Below are positions 17,391 to 26,099 of a stretch of DNA of 64,000 nt, piece by piece. Source of the stretch: Phycicoccus sp. Root101 (GTDB lineage: Bacteria; Actinomycetota; Actinomycetes; Actinomycetales; Dermatophilaceae); the NCBI RefSeq assembly GCF_001426245.1, contig NZ_LMCM01000010.1:477830-541829 (forward strand), given 5' to 3'. Position numbers and translations under genes: made by a program. The first letter of the stretch is position 1; every line of letters starts with the position of its first letter. The notes below the pieces were generated by a model that saw only the letters and a list, made by a program, of their open reading frames with translations, had not been told where the DNA came from and ran no database searches.

Positions 17391-20300
17391 ATGGTGCCGA
17401 CCCGCAGGCTCACCGCCTCCCTGGCCGCCCTCGGGCTGGCGCTCGGGCTCCTCGTCGCGGCAGGGACACCCGCCGGCGCGGCCCCCGCCCCGGTCGTCCC
17501 CGCGCCGGCGAGCTCGGTCACGGCCGACGCACTGCCGACCGTGCAGGTCGACGGTGTCGTCTGGTCCCAGGTCATCATCGGCAACACCGTCTACGCCGGC
17601 GGCTCGTTCGCCAACGCCAGACCACCCGGCGCGGCGCCCGGCACCAACCTCGTCCCCCGCAGCAACCTCCTGGCCTACGACCTCACCACCGGCCAGCTGG
17701 TGGCGGATTTCGCCCCGGCCCTCAACGCCCAGGTGCTGTCCGTCGCCGCGGCCCCCGACGGCAGCCGCCTCTACGTCGTCGGCGACTTCACCGCCGTCAA
17801 CGGGCAGGCCCGTCGACGGGTCGCAGCGCTCGACCCCGCCACCGGTGCGCTCGTGACGGCGTTCAACCCCACCGGCGTGAACTCCCAGGCGCGGTCCGTG
17901 GCGGTGACCGCCGACACCGTCTACGTCGGCGGCGGTTTCGCGGGGCTCGGCAACGGTCAGCTGCGCAACAACCTGGCCGCCTTCCGCGTCTCCGACGGCG
18001 CGGTGCTGCCCTGGGACCCCGGTGCCGACTACACGGTCTGGGCGGTCACGGTCTCCGAGGACGGGCAGTGGGTCTTCGCGGGTGGCTCGTTCCAGAACGT
18101 CGGTGGGCAGGCGGCATACGGGCTGGCCAAGATCGGGGCCGTCAACGGCGTCCTCGACCCGACCTGGCACCCGGCCGTCCGGAACGCCGGGGTGGACGCC
18201 GGGGTGAGCAGCCTCCGGGTGCAGGGGTCGTTCGTCTACGGCACGACGTGGGCCTTCGGTCCGGGCGGCAACCTCGAGGGCACGTTCAAGGTCCCGGTGA
18301 CCACGTCCACCCTGGAATGGGTGACCGACTGCCACGGCGACAACTACTCGGTGTTCACGGCCAACGGCATCGTCTACGCCGCCGAGCACTCGCACTACTG
18401 CGGCACCCAGGGCGGCGGGATGCCGCAGTACGAGCAGTGGCGCTTCCTGCACGCCATGGCGTGGACGGACACGGCACAGGGCGACATCCTCACCGACGCC
18501 CTGGGGTACCCCGAATGGCGGGGCAAGGCGCGGACTCCGTCCATCGTGACCTGGCTCCCGGACATGACCATGGGGACCTACACGGGCCAGTTCCAGGCGG
18601 GGTGGAACGTCACGGGCAACGCGGACTACGTCCTCTACGGCGGCGAGTTCCCGACCGTCAACGGCGTCGGCCAGCAGGGGCTGGTGCGCTTCGCCCGCAA
18701 GCCGATCGCCCCCGCGAAGCAGGGCCCGCTCTTCGCCACCGGGGTGTTCACGCCGCGGCTGGTTCCCACGTCGTCATCCACCCTGCGGGTCAGCTGGACG
18801 GCCGGCTACGACCGTGACGACCTGGCCCTCGCCTACCGGGTCATCCGCAACGGTGCGTTCGGCGCCCCGCGGTACACGACGTCGAGCAGCTCGAACTGGT
18901 GGAACACCCCCGCGCTCGGGTTCGTGGACACCGGGCTGACGCCGGGAGCGACCTACACGTACCAGCTGGTCGCGAACGACGACGACGGCAACACCGTCTA
19001 CGGCGCCAGCGTGGGCGTGACCATGCCGACGACCTCGCCGACGAGCACGGCCTACGCGCAGGCGGTCCGGGCCGCGGGTGCGCGCCTCTACTGGCCGATG
19101 AACGAGACCTCCGGACTCCAGGTCAGCGACCGGGCAGCGGGCACCACGGCCAGCCCCGGCGTCGGCGTCACCGACGGCCGGGGCAACACCGGGATCAACT
19201 GGAACCAGCCGGGAGCCATCGTCGGTGACACCGCCGCCCAGCTCACCGACAACGACTGGAGCCGGGTCTACGCACTCGGCACCGAGACGGCCCCGGACAC
19301 CTTCACGATCCAGGCCTGGGTGCGCACCACGAGCACCCGCGGCGGACGCATCTTCGGTTTCGGCGACCAGCAGTTCGGCGACTCCGACCACCGCGACCGC
19401 CAGCTCTGGATGGACAACGCCGGACGGGTCAACTTCGGCGTCCGCGCCCAGGACAACTCGACCCGGGTCGTCACGAGCGCGGCCGCCTACAACAACAACC
19501 AGTGGCACATGCTCTCCGCGACGATGGGGGCGGCCGGCATGCGGCTCTACGTCGACGGTGCCCTCGTCGGCCAGCGTGCCGACACCACCGCGGGGGAGGC
19601 CTACCTCGGCTACTGGCGGGTGGGCGGCGACTGGTTCACCATGGCCGGCGCCACGCCCCCGTGGCCGAACGTCCCCACCTCGCGCAACTTCGTCGGCAAC
19701 GTCGACGAGTTCGCGGTGTACCCGACGGCCCTGACCCAGGCGCAGGTGCAGGCGCAGTACGCCCTGCGCAACGGCGGTGGCGGCGGCAACCAGCCCCCCA
19801 CCGCGTCCTTCACCTCCGGTGCGACCGGCCTGACCGCCACCTTCGACGGCTCCGGCTCGAGCGACCCCGACGGCTCGGTCACGAGCTGGGTGTGGACCTT
19901 CGGCGACGGTGCCACCGCCACCGGCGTGACTGCCAGCCGGACGTATGCCGCGCCCGGCACCTACACGGTCACCCTCACCGTCACCGACGACGCCGGGGCG
20001 ACGGGGACGACCAGCAGCCAGGTCGTCGTGGCCGACCCCGCCGTCATCGCCGCTGACGACTTCGAGCGCACCGTGACCGGCGGCTGGGGCTCGGCGGCCA
20101 CGGGCGGTGCCTGGACGCTGACGACGGCCGCGACCAACTTCTCGGTCTCGGGTGGCAGCGCCACGATGCAGCTCGCCGCGGGCAGCGGGCCCTCGGCCTA
20201 CCTGGGTTCCACCTCGGCGGTCGGCGCCGACGTCCGGACGGCGATGCGGTTCGACAAGGCGACCACCGGTGGTGGCGTCTTCGCCTCCGTCGTGGCGCGG

Positions 20301-20669
20301 CGGGCAGGCACCTCCGACTACCGGCTCAAGGTGCGGGTCACCGCGACCGACACCACGGCATACCTCGCGCGCACGGTGGGGGGAGTGGAGACGGTCCTCG
20401 CGACGGCGCCGCTGACGGGGCTCGTCGTGGCGGCCGGCGACAGCCTCGACCTGCGGCTGGTCGCCTCCGGCACGAACCCGACGACCCTGACCGGGAAGGT
20501 GTGGCGGTCCGGGACCGCCGAGCCGGCGGCCTGGACGGTCTCCTCCACGGACGCCACGGCCTCCCTCCAGTCGCCCGGCGCGGTCGGCGTCTACGCCTAC
20601 CTGTCCGGTTCCGCCACGAACGGTCCCATCACCCTCGGGCTGCCCTCTTTCGTCGCCACCGCGCCCTGA
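17391..20669 (+). CDS. Secreted propeller-FN3-LamG-PKD protein, second copy
   Basis: The 1092-residue protein has a signal peptide (LGLLVAAGTPAGAAPAP), then the same DUF5122-like propeller, FN3-like segment and LamG domain as its neighbour. After a Gly-rich joint (NGGGGGNQPP) there is a PKD domain (SGSSDPDGSVTSWVWTFGDG). The last 200 residues, DDFERTVTGGWGSA onward, form a jelly-roll-like domain as found at the end of actinobacterial surface lectins. No catalytic residues or sortase/cell-wall anchor are visible, so it should be released or held by lectin contacts. The ATG has only a weak ribosome site (GAGG). Confidence 0.82.
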   Translation: MVPTRRLTASLAALGLALGLLVAAGTPAGAAPAPVVPAPASSVTADALPTVQVDGVVWSQVIIGNTVYAGGSFANARPPGAAPGTNLVPRSNLLAYDLTTGQLVADFAPALNAQVLSVAAAPDGSRLYVVGDFTAVNGQARRRVAALDPATGALVTAFNPTGVNSQARSVAVTADTVYVGGGFAGLGNGQLRNNLAAFRVSDGAVLPWDPGADYTVWAVTVSEDGQWVFAGGSFQNVGGQAAYGLAKIGAVNGVLDPTWHPAVRNAGVDAGVSSLRVQGSFVYGTTWAFGPGGNLEGTFKVPVTTSTLEWVTDCHGDNYSVFTANGIVYAAEHSHYCGTQGGGMPQYEQWRFLHAMAWTDTAQGDILTDALGYPEWRGKARTPSIVTWLPDMTMGTYTGQFQAGWNVTGNADYVLYGGEFPTVNGVGQQGLVRFARKPIAPAKQGPLFATGVFTPRLVPTSSSTLRVSWTAGYDRDDLALAYRVIRNGAFGAPRYTTSSSSNWWNTPALGFVDTGLTPGATYTYQLVANDDDGNTVYGASVGVTMPTTSPTSTAYAQAVRAAGARLYWPMNETSGLQVSDRAAGTTASPGVGVTDGRGNTGINWNQPGAIVGDTAAQLTDNDWSRVYALGTETAPDTFTIQAWVRTTSTRGGRIFGFGDQQFGDSDHRDRQLWMDNAGRVNFGVRAQDNSTRVVTSAAAYNNNQWHMLSATMGAAGMRLYVDGALVGQRADTTAGEAYLGYWRVGGDWFTMAGATPPWPNVPTSRNFVGNVDEFAVYPTALTQAQVQAQYALRNGGGGGNQPPTASFTSGATGLTATFDGSGSSDPDGSVTSWVWTFGDGATATGVTASRTYAAPGTYTVTLTVTDDAGATGTTSSQVVVADPAVIAADDFERTVTGGWGSAATGGAWTLTTAATNFSVSGGSATMQLAAGSGPSAYLGSTSAVGADVRTAMRFDKATTGGGVFASVVARRAGTSDYRLKVRVTATDTTAYLARTVGGVETVLATAPLTGLVVAAGDSLDLRLVASGTNPTTLTGKVWRSGTAEPAAWTVSSTDATASLQSPGAVGVYAYLSGSATNGPITLGLPSFVATAP

Positions 20670-20672
20670 CGT

Positions 20673-20678
20673 TAGCCT
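20673..20678 (+). promoter_or_regulatory. -10 box TAGCCT of the proline dehydrogenase gene
   Basis: TAGCCT begins four bases after the stop of the LamG gene. It gives a 40-base leader with the ribosome site GGAAGGA in front of the GTG at 20724. Confidence 0.5.
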
Positions 20679-20723
20679 TGTGGGCGGCCTCCGGGCCCCC
20701 ACATCGTCGTCGGAAGGACCCCT

Positions 20724-21674
20724 GTGGACGCCAGTGACCTGCTGCGCAACTCCCTGCTCCAGCTCTCCAAGAGCGGAACGGTCCGCCAGACCATCGAGAA
20801 GGCGCCGGTCAGCCGCAGCGTCGTCCGGCGGTTCGTCCCCGGTGACGCCACCGCGGACGCCGTGGCCGCCGTCGCGGAGCTGCGGGCCACCAACCGGCTC
20901 GCGACGATCGACTACCTGGGCGAGGACACGACCGACCTCACGCAGGCGATCCGCACGCGTGACCACTACCTCGAGCTGCTCAAGGCGCTCGCCGACGCGG
21001 ACCTCTCCCAGCACGGGATGGGCGAGGTGAGCCTCAAGCTCTCCGCGCTCGGCCAGTACCTTCCGGGCGACGGCCACAAGATCGCCCTCGACCATGCGCG
21101 CGAGATCTGCCAGGCGGCCGCGAACGCCGGCACCACCGTGACCCTCGACATGGAGGACCACACGACCACCGACGCCACGCTGGAGTCCCTGCGCGAGCTG
21201 CGCCAGGACTTCCCGTGGGTGGGCGCCGTCATCCAGTCGTACCTCAGGCGCAGCGAGGGTGACTGCCGCGACCTCGCGCACGAGGGGAGCCGGGTCCGGC
21301 TCTGCAAGGGCGCCTACAAGGAGCCCGAGTCGGTCGCGCACCAGTCGTCGGCCGACGTGGACCAGAACTACGTGCGCTGCCTGAAGATCCTCATGGCGGG
21401 CGACGGCTACCCCATGGTGGCCAGCCACGACCCACGGCTCATCGAGATCGCGGGCGCGCTCGCGGCCCACCACCACCGCGACGCCGACTCCTTCGAGTAC
21501 CAGATGCTCTACGGGATCCGCCCCGAGGAGCAGAAGCGCATCGCCGACCGCGGCAACCAGATGCGCGTCTACATCCCCTACGGCGAGGAGTGGTACGGCT
21601 ACCTCATGCGCCGCATGGCCGAGCGTCCCGCCAACACCATGTTCTTCCTGCGCGGTCTCGCCTCGAAGAACTGA
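20724..21674 (+). CDS. pruB: Proline dehydrogenase
   Basis: This is the monofunctional FAD enzyme (316 residues) that oxidises proline to pyrroline-5-carboxylate. Motifs of the (beta/alpha)8 barrel are visible: GEVSLKLSALGQ, VTLDMEDH, VGAVIQSYLRR, RLCKGAYKEP, MVASHDPRLI, and the C-terminal FEYQMLYGIR with the paired arginines that bind the substrate carboxylate. It has no aldehyde dehydrogenase domain, as usual for actinobacteria. proC, 37 bases downstream, encodes the reverse reaction step, so the two genes form an intercellular proline/P5C cycle pair. Confidence 0.94.
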   Translation: MDASDLLRNSLLQLSKSGTVRQTIEKAPVSRSVVRRFVPGDATADAVAAVAELRATNRLATIDYLGEDTTDLTQAIRTRDHYLELLKALADADLSQHGMGEVSLKLSALGQYLPGDGHKIALDHAREICQAAANAGTTVTLDMEDHTTTDATLESLRELRQDFPWVGAVIQSYLRRSEGDCRDLAHEGSRVRLCKGAYKEPESVAHQSSADVDQNYVRCLKILMAGDGYPMVASHDPRLIEIAGALAAHHHRDADSFEYQMLYGIRPEEQKRIADRGNQMRVYIPYGEEWYGYLMRRMAERPANTMFFLRGLASKN

Positions 21675-21711
21675 CGCGCCCGAGCGCCTGCGCGGCTGAC
21701 AGACTGCCCCC

Positions 21712-22518
21712 ATGGGAACTGTCGCGATCCTCGGTGCCGGCACGATGGGGGAGACGCTGCTCTCCGGGTTGATCAGGTCCGGCCGACCGGCCGATGACCT
21801 CGTGGTCACTGCGCGACGCCCCGGGCGGGCCGAGGAGCTCGCGGCGCAGTACGGCGTGCGCGCGCTGTCCAACACCGAGGCCGCGGAGGCCGCCGACACC
21901 ATCGTCCTCGTGGTGAAGCCGCAGGACATGGGCCAGCTCGTCGAGGAGATCAGCGACCACGTCTCGGCGGGCAACCTCGTCGTGAGCCTCGCCGCGGGCA
22001 TCCCCACGGCCTGGCTGGAGAGCCGGCTCCCCGCTGGGGTGGCCGTGGTCCGCGTCATGCCCAACACCCCGGCGCTGGTCGACCAGGGCATGGCCGCGGT
22101 GAGCCCCGGACGCAGCGCCGACGCCGTCCACCTCGAGGAGGCGGCCGAGCTGCTGCGCTCCTGCGGGCGGGTGGTCCAGGTCGCCGAGAAGCACCAGGAC
22201 GCGGTCACCGCCATCAGCGGCTCCGGCCCCGCCTACATCTTCTACGTGGTCGAGGCGATGATCGAGGCCGGCGTGGTGCTGGGCCTGCCGCGGCCGACGG
22301 CCACGGAGCTGGTCGTCCAGACGTTGTTCGGCGCCGCAACCATGATGCGCGAGACCGGCCAGCACCCGACGGTGCTGCGCGAGCAGGTCACCTCCCCGGG
22401 CGGCACGACCGCGGCAGCCCTGCGCCAGCTGGACGACCACAAGGTGCGCGCCGCGTTCATCACGGCGATGGAGGCGGCCGCGAACCGTTCGCACGAGCTC
22501 GCCTCCGGGCATGAGTGA
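21712..22518 (+). CDS. proC: Pyrroline-5-carboxylate reductase
   Basis: ProC reduces pyrroline-5-carboxylate to proline with NAD(P)H. The 268-residue protein has the Rossmann start VAILGAGTMGETLLSGL, the conserved VVRVMPNTPALVDQGM and the C-terminal signature AISGSGPAYIFYVVEAM followed by LREQVTSPGGTTAAAL. The ATG at 21712 has CAGACT six bases upstream, a leaderless-type start, and no ribosome site. Its stop overlaps the GNAT ATG by eight bases. Confidence 0.96.
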   Translation: MGTVAILGAGTMGETLLSGLIRSGRPADDLVVTARRPGRAEELAAQYGVRALSNTEAAEAADTIVLVVKPQDMGQLVEEISDHVSAGNLVVSLAAGIPTAWLESRLPAGVAVVRVMPNTPALVDQGMAAVSPGRSADAVHLEEAAELLRSCGRVVQVAEKHQDAVTAISGSGPAYIFYVVEAMIEAGVVLGLPRPTATELVVQTLFGAATMMRETGQHPTVLREQVTSPGGTTAAALRQLDDHKVRAAFITAMEAAANRSHELASGHE

Positions 22519-23023
22519 CCTGACCATCCGCAAGGTGCTCCCGGAGCACTGGCAGGTGCACCGCGCGGTGCGCTTCGCCATGCTCCTGGACCAACCTCGT
22601 GCCTACGGGAGCACCTTCGCCCGCGAGATCGCCTTCGACGACCAGGTCTGGCACGACCGGGTCAGGGACGGCGCGGCCTGGCTGGCTCTCCACGGCGACC
22701 TGCCGGTGGGGACCGTGACGCTGTGGGCGGTGCCGGACCGTCCCGCCGACGAGGCCTGCCTCGTGGCGATGTGGGTCGCGGCGCACGCCCGAGGGACGGG
22801 GGTCGCGGACGGCCTCGTCGAGGCGCTGCTCGCGCACGCGACCGGGCTGGGGCTGCGCCGGGTCACCCTCGACGTCGCCGAAGAGAACCCCCGGGCCGCT
22901 GCCTTCTACGAGCGGGTCGGGTTCGTCCGCACGGGACGGACCGGCGAGCTGCCGCACTACCCGGGGGTGGGCGAGTTCGAGATGGAGCACCTTCTCAGGA
23001 GGCGCACAGACGCCTCACGGTGA
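22511..23023 (+). CDS. GNAT-family acetyltransferase
   Basis: The 170-residue product has the acetyl-CoA binding loop ARGTGVADGLVEALL near residue 96 and the C-terminal GNAT pattern VAEENPRAAAFYERVGFVRTG. Such enzymes acetylate amines of small molecules or protein N-termini; the substrate is unknown. The start lies inside proC (eight-base overlap), which implies coupling. The next gene is a second GNAT with similar opening features (FAREIAFDDQVW against FAASLDEERGYDEDFW), suggesting an old duplication. Confidence 0.85.
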   Translation: MSDLTIRKVLPEHWQVHRAVRFAMLLDQPRAYGSTFAREIAFDDQVWHDRVRDGAAWLALHGDLPVGTVTLWAVPDRPADEACLVAMWVAAHARGTGVADGLVEALLAHATGLGLRRVTLDVAEENPRAAAFYERVGFVRTGRTGELPHYPGVGEFEMEHLLRRRTDASR

Positions 23024-23076
23024 ACTCTGGGTGACCTCGCCCCACCAAACCGCTCCCGTCGTGCGAGAGTGTCCGC

Positions 23077-23601
23077 ATGAGCGAGATCTCCGTGCGCCGG
23101 CTGGGCGAGGACGAGTGGGAGCAGTACAAGACTGCTCGCCTCAGTGCTCTCGAGGAGTCCCCGGAGGCCTTCGCGGCCTCCCTGGACGAGGAACGCGGCT
23201 ACGACGAGGACTTCTGGCGCACCCGGCTGCGCCGCTCGCAGCGGCTGCTGGCCGAGGTCGAGGGTCAGACGGTCGGGGTCGTCAGCGTGGGGCAGGCCCA
23301 GGAGGGCAACGACCGCGTGGCCGAGCTCTTCGGGCTGTGGGTCACCCCCGCGGCCCGGGGGACCGGGGTCGCCACCCAGCTGGTCCAGGCCGGCGCCGAC
23401 GAGGCGCGCGCGCAGGGACGCAGCCACCTCGCCTACTGGGTCGGTTCGGACAACGGCCGCGCGGTCGCCTTCGCCAGCGGCGCCGGGTTCCGCCCGACGG
23501 ACAGCCGCCGTCCCATGCGGGTCCAGCAGGGTGAGGACGAGGAGGACGAGGTCGCCATGGTGCTGCCGCTCGGCGAGGACCGCGGGACCCCCTCGCTCTG
23601 A
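23077..23601 (+). CDS. GNAT-family acetyltransferase, second copy
   Basis: The 174-residue protein carries AARGTGVATQLVQAG as the acetyl-CoA loop and SDNGRAVAFASGAGFRPT as the last GNAT motif. The tail is acidic (EDEEDEVAMVL). GAGAGT six bases before the ATG could be a weak -10 box. It converges with the TrkA-type gene; a small hairpin (GACGCA at 23600 with TGCGTC at 23621) and a second palindrome over the other stop lie between. Substrate unknown. Confidence 0.85.
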   Translation: MSEISVRRLGEDEWEQYKTARLSALEESPEAFAASLDEERGYDEDFWRTRLRRSQRLLAEVEGQTVGVVSVGQAQEGNDRVAELFGLWVTPAARGTGVATQLVQAGADEARAQGRSHLAYWVGSDNGRAVAFASGAGFRPTDSRRPMRVQQGEDEEDEVAMVLPLGEDRGTPSL

Positions 23602-23643
23602 CGCAGGTGGCGCACCGTGGTGCGTCGGCGCCTTCCCTGACCG

Positions 23644-24309
23644 TCAGGGGCGGGAGGCCAGCCGGTCCAGCAGGTCCGTCGGACCACTGACGATGAGCGT
23701 GTCGTGCGCGGTGACCTTGGTCTCCGGCACGGCATACGTGAAGTCCTGCTCGGGTGCCTTGACGCCCACGACCGTGACGCCGTACTTGCTGCGGATCTGG
23801 CTCTGCGCCAACGTGAAGCCGATGGCCTCCTGCGGCGGCTTCATCTTGACGATGGCGAAGCCGTCGTCGAACTCGATGTAGTCCATCAGCTTGCCGTTGA
23901 GCAGGTGCGCGACGCGGCGGCCGCTCTCGGCCTCGGGCGAGATGACGTGGTGCACACCGATCCGCTCGAGGATCCGCGCGTGCTCGGGGCTCAGCGACTT
24001 GGCCCAGATGGTGGGGATCCCCGCGTCCACGAGGTTCATCGCGCAGAGCACCGAGGCCTCAACCGAGGAACCGATGCCCACCACCGCGAGCTTGAAGCTG
24101 CGCGCCTTGAGGTGCGCCATGGACTGCGGCTGGCTGGCGTCGGCCTGGACGATCTTGGTCACCTTGCCGAGGAACGTCTCGGCCAGCTCGTGGTCCCGCT
24201 CGACGGCGACGACGTGGTGCCCGAGCCGCTGCAGCTCGACGGCGACCGAGCCGCCGAAGCGCCCGAGCCCGATGACGAGGACGTCGTCCTCGTACAGCTT
24301 CTTACCCAC
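23644..24309 (-). CDS. TrkA/KtrA-type potassium channel regulatory subunit
   Basis: The 221-residue cytoplasmic protein has an RCK N-domain with the nucleotide-binding loop VIGLGRFGGSVAVEL and an acidic end of the second strand (VVAVERD). A TrkA_C domain covers residues 140-221 (DDGFAIVKMKPP to TLIVSGPTDLLDRL). It gates TrkH/KtrB-type K+ transporters and, in many bacteria, binds c-di-AMP through TrkA_C, which is relevant because disA lies in the same window. Unusually, no TrkH gene is adjacent. The GTG start follows GGAGGG at good distance. Confidence 0.88.
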   Translation of the reverse strand: MGKKLYEDDVLVIGLGRFGGSVAVELQRLGHHVVAVERDHELAETFLGKVTKIVQADASQPQSMAHLKARSFKLAVVGIGSSVEASVLCAMNLVDAGIPTIWAKSLSPEHARILERIGVHHVISPEAESGRRVAHLLNGKLMDYIEFDDGFAIVKMKPPQEAIGFTLAQSQIRSKYGVTVVGVKAPEQDFTYAVPETKVTAHDTLIVSGPTDLLDRLASRP

Positions 24310-24348
24310 CTGAGCAGCCCTCCGTGGCGTCGTCGACGTGAGCAGGCC

Positions 24349-24354
24349 ACGCTA
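24349..24354 (-). promoter_or_regulatory. -10 box TAGCGT of the trkA-type gene
   Basis: Minus-strand TAGCGT lies 40 bases before the GTG and gives a leader with the ribosome site CGGAGGG (24318-24324). It is divergent from the acuC promoter 50 bases away. Confidence 0.5.
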
Positions 24355-24404
24355 CCGCGTCCCTGCTGGTGGGACCGTGCTGTCCACCGGAGGCTACGCA
24401 CGGG

Positions 24405-24410
24405 TAGCGT
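24405..24410 (+). promoter_or_regulatory. -10 box TAGCGT of leaderless acuC
   Basis: TAGCGT followed by six bases and the ATG at 24417; no ribosome site. Confidence 0.55.
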
Positions 24411-24416
24411 TCCCGC

Positions 24417-25613
24417 ATGCCCTCACAGGTGCGGGTGGTCTGGGACCCCGGCTTCACCGCCTACGACTTCGGGCCGGGTCATCCGATGAGCCCGGTCCGT
24501 CTCGACCTGACCGCGCGGCTCTGCGACGCGCTGGGGGTCTTCGACGGGGACGGGGTCGACGTCTTCAGCCCCGAGGTCCCGGACGACGAGGTCCTCGAGA
24601 CCGTCCACGACGTCGACTACATCGCCGCGGTGCGGGCCGCCTCGCTCGACCCCGCGGTCGCCGACCCGGCCTTCGGCCTGGGCACGGAGGACGACCCCGC
24701 CTTCGTCGGTATGCACGAGGCAAGCGCGCGGGTCGCCGAGGGCACCAGGGCCGTGTGTGCCGACGTGTGGGAGGGCCGCGCCGAGCACGGAGTCAACTTC
24801 TGCGGCGGCATGCACCACGCCATGCCGGGGAACGCCGCCGGCTTCTGCATCTACAACGACATCGCCGTCGGCATCCAGTGGCTGCTCGACCACGGCGCCG
24901 AGCGCGTCGCCTACGTGGACGTCGACGTCCACCACGGTGACGGCGTGGAGCGGGCCTTCTGGGACGACCCGCGCGTCCTCACCATCTCCCTGCACGAGTC
25001 CGGGCGGGCGCTGTTCCCCGGCACCGGCTTCGCCGGCGACATCGGCGGCCCCGCGGCGCAGGGCGATGCCGTCAACATCGCCCTCCCTCCCGGCACCGGC
25101 GACTCCGCCTGGCTGCGTGCCCTGCACTCGACGGCGCTGCCGCTGGTGCGGGCCTTCAAGCCCGACGTCCTCGTAACCCAGCACGGGTGCGACACCCACG
25201 CGCAGGACCCGCTGGCCCACCTCTCCCTGTCGGTCGACGCCCAGCGGGCGGCCGCCGACGCCCTGCACCGGTTGTCGCACGAGGTCTGCCGGGGGCGCTG
25301 GGTCGCCCTCGGCGGTGGCGGCTACGAGATCGTCGACGTCGTCCCGCGGTCGTGGACCCACCTCACGGCGATCGCGGCGCACCGGCCGGTGCCGCTCACC
25401 GAAGCCGTCCCGGAGGGCTGGCTCGACCACGTGCGCACCCTGCTCGGGCGTGAGGGCCCACGCCGGATGGGCGACCTCGACCCCGCCGAGGGGCCGATCT
25501 GGCACCAGCCCTGGGACATGGGCTACAACCCGCACAGCGAGGTGGACCGGGCGGTGATGGCCACGCGCCAGGCCGTCTTTCCCCTCCACGGCCTCGATGT
25601 CTGGTTCGACTGA
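24417..25613 (+). CDS. acuC: AcuC-like zinc deacetylase (histone deacetylase family)
   Basis: The 398-residue protein belongs to the class I HDAC-like amidohydrolases; AcuC deacetylates acetyl-CoA synthetase in Bacillus. The active-site histidine pair is in GGMHHAMPGNAAGFCIYND, the zinc ligands in YVDVDVHHGDG (Asp and His), and a further Asp in VTQHGCDTHAQDPL. GGGGYEIVDVVPRSW carries the late glycine-rich motif. About 60 extra residues close the protein (from GWLDHVRTLL). It is next to but divergent from the TrkA-type gene, and followed by the small HTH gene. Confidence 0.9.
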   Translation: MPSQVRVVWDPGFTAYDFGPGHPMSPVRLDLTARLCDALGVFDGDGVDVFSPEVPDDEVLETVHDVDYIAAVRAASLDPAVADPAFGLGTEDDPAFVGMHEASARVAEGTRAVCADVWEGRAEHGVNFCGGMHHAMPGNAAGFCIYNDIAVGIQWLLDHGAERVAYVDVDVHHGDGVERAFWDDPRVLTISLHESGRALFPGTGFAGDIGGPAAQGDAVNIALPPGTGDSAWLRALHSTALPLVRAFKPDVLVTQHGCDTHAQDPLAHLSLSVDAQRAAADALHRLSHEVCRGRWVALGGGGYEIVDVVPRSWTHLTAIAAHRPVPLTEAVPEGWLDHVRTLLGREGPRRMGDLDPAEGPIWHQPWDMGYNPHSEVDRAVMATRQAVFPLHGLDVWFD

Positions 25614-25666
25614 GGGCGGTCCGTTCGGGCGATCTGTTCCATCCGTACGGCGTGTCGACTGGACAG

Positions 25667-25793
25667 TGGGGATTTAGTTTTCACATTGACTTCCCCATGA
25701 GTCACATCAGCCCCTACAGTTCCCCTTGCACGAGCGTAGAGGTCCGCCGGAGGGGAAGCCGGCGATGCGCGCGTGTAGAAGATCGAGGTTCAC
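25667..25793 (+). promoter_or_regulatory. Promoter and structured leader of the small HTH gene
   Basis: The AT-richest stretch of the area (25670-25700) holds an inverted pair TGGGGA (25667) and TCCCCA (25692) and a possible -10 box TACAGT (25715-25720). The leader contains a small hairpin CGCCGG/CCGGCG (25745-25764) whose loop carries the Shine-Dalgarno-like AGGGGAA. The true ribosome site of the HTH gene is GAGG shortly before 25794. Confidence 0.4.
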
Positions 25794-25833
25794 ATGTCCA
25801 ACGAGCGACAGCTCGCCGAGGTGCGGTTCCTGA
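25765..25833 (+). other. Possible 22-codon upstream ORF overlapping the HTH gene
   Basis: An ATG at 25765, nine bases after AGGGG, opens a short frame with three Cys codons. It ends at a TGA at 25831, inside the HTH coding region but in another frame. Nothing beyond the ribosome-site spacing supports translation. Confidence 0.2.
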
Positions 25834-25994
25834 CCGTCGCCGAGGTGGCCTCGATCATGCGCGTGTCGAAGATGACGGTGTACCGCATGGTGCACGCAGG
25901 TGAGCTTCCCGCCATCCGCGTCGGTCGGTCCTTCCGGGTCCCGGAGGATGCCGTGCACAAGTACCTGCGCACTTCGTACGTCGACACCGCCTGA
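25794..25994 (+). CDS. Small excisionase-like HTH DNA-binding protein
   Basis: The 66-residue protein is almost entirely a MerR-like winged helix: FLTVAEVASIMRVSKMTVYRM, then HAGELPAIRVGRSFRVPEDAV. It is the counterpart of M. tuberculosis Rv0500A and a relative of BldC; such proteins bind DNA as head-to-tail arrays and act as developmental or global regulators. Position between proC/acuC and the bS22 gene matches the mycobacterial order. It ends 18 bases before a 21-bp-stem terminator. Confidence 0.9.
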   Translation: MSNERQLAEVRFLTVAEVASIMRVSKMTVYRMVHAGELPAIRVGRSFRVPEDAVHKYLRTSYVDTA

Positions 25995-26011
25995 TCGGTC
26001 GGCTGCAGCAG

Positions 26012-26058
26012 ACAGCGAGGGCGGACCGGGACGAGGAGTCCCGGTCCGCCCTCGCTGT
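26012..26058 (+). terminator. Bidirectional terminator, perfect 21-bp stem
   Basis: Arms 26012-26032 and 26038-26058 are perfectly complementary around the loop GAGGA. It lies between the converging HTH and M36 protease genes and can serve both. Confidence 0.8.
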
Positions 26059-26099
26059 GCGTCGCGGCCGCCTGGTCGCCGCCCCGCAGGGACGCCCCG

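Noticed and set aside
18774-22214. 1146-residue minus-strand frame opposite the second LamG and proline genes
   Set aside because: Composition is Gly/Arg/Val-rich with no domain, and the plus-strand genes are clear.
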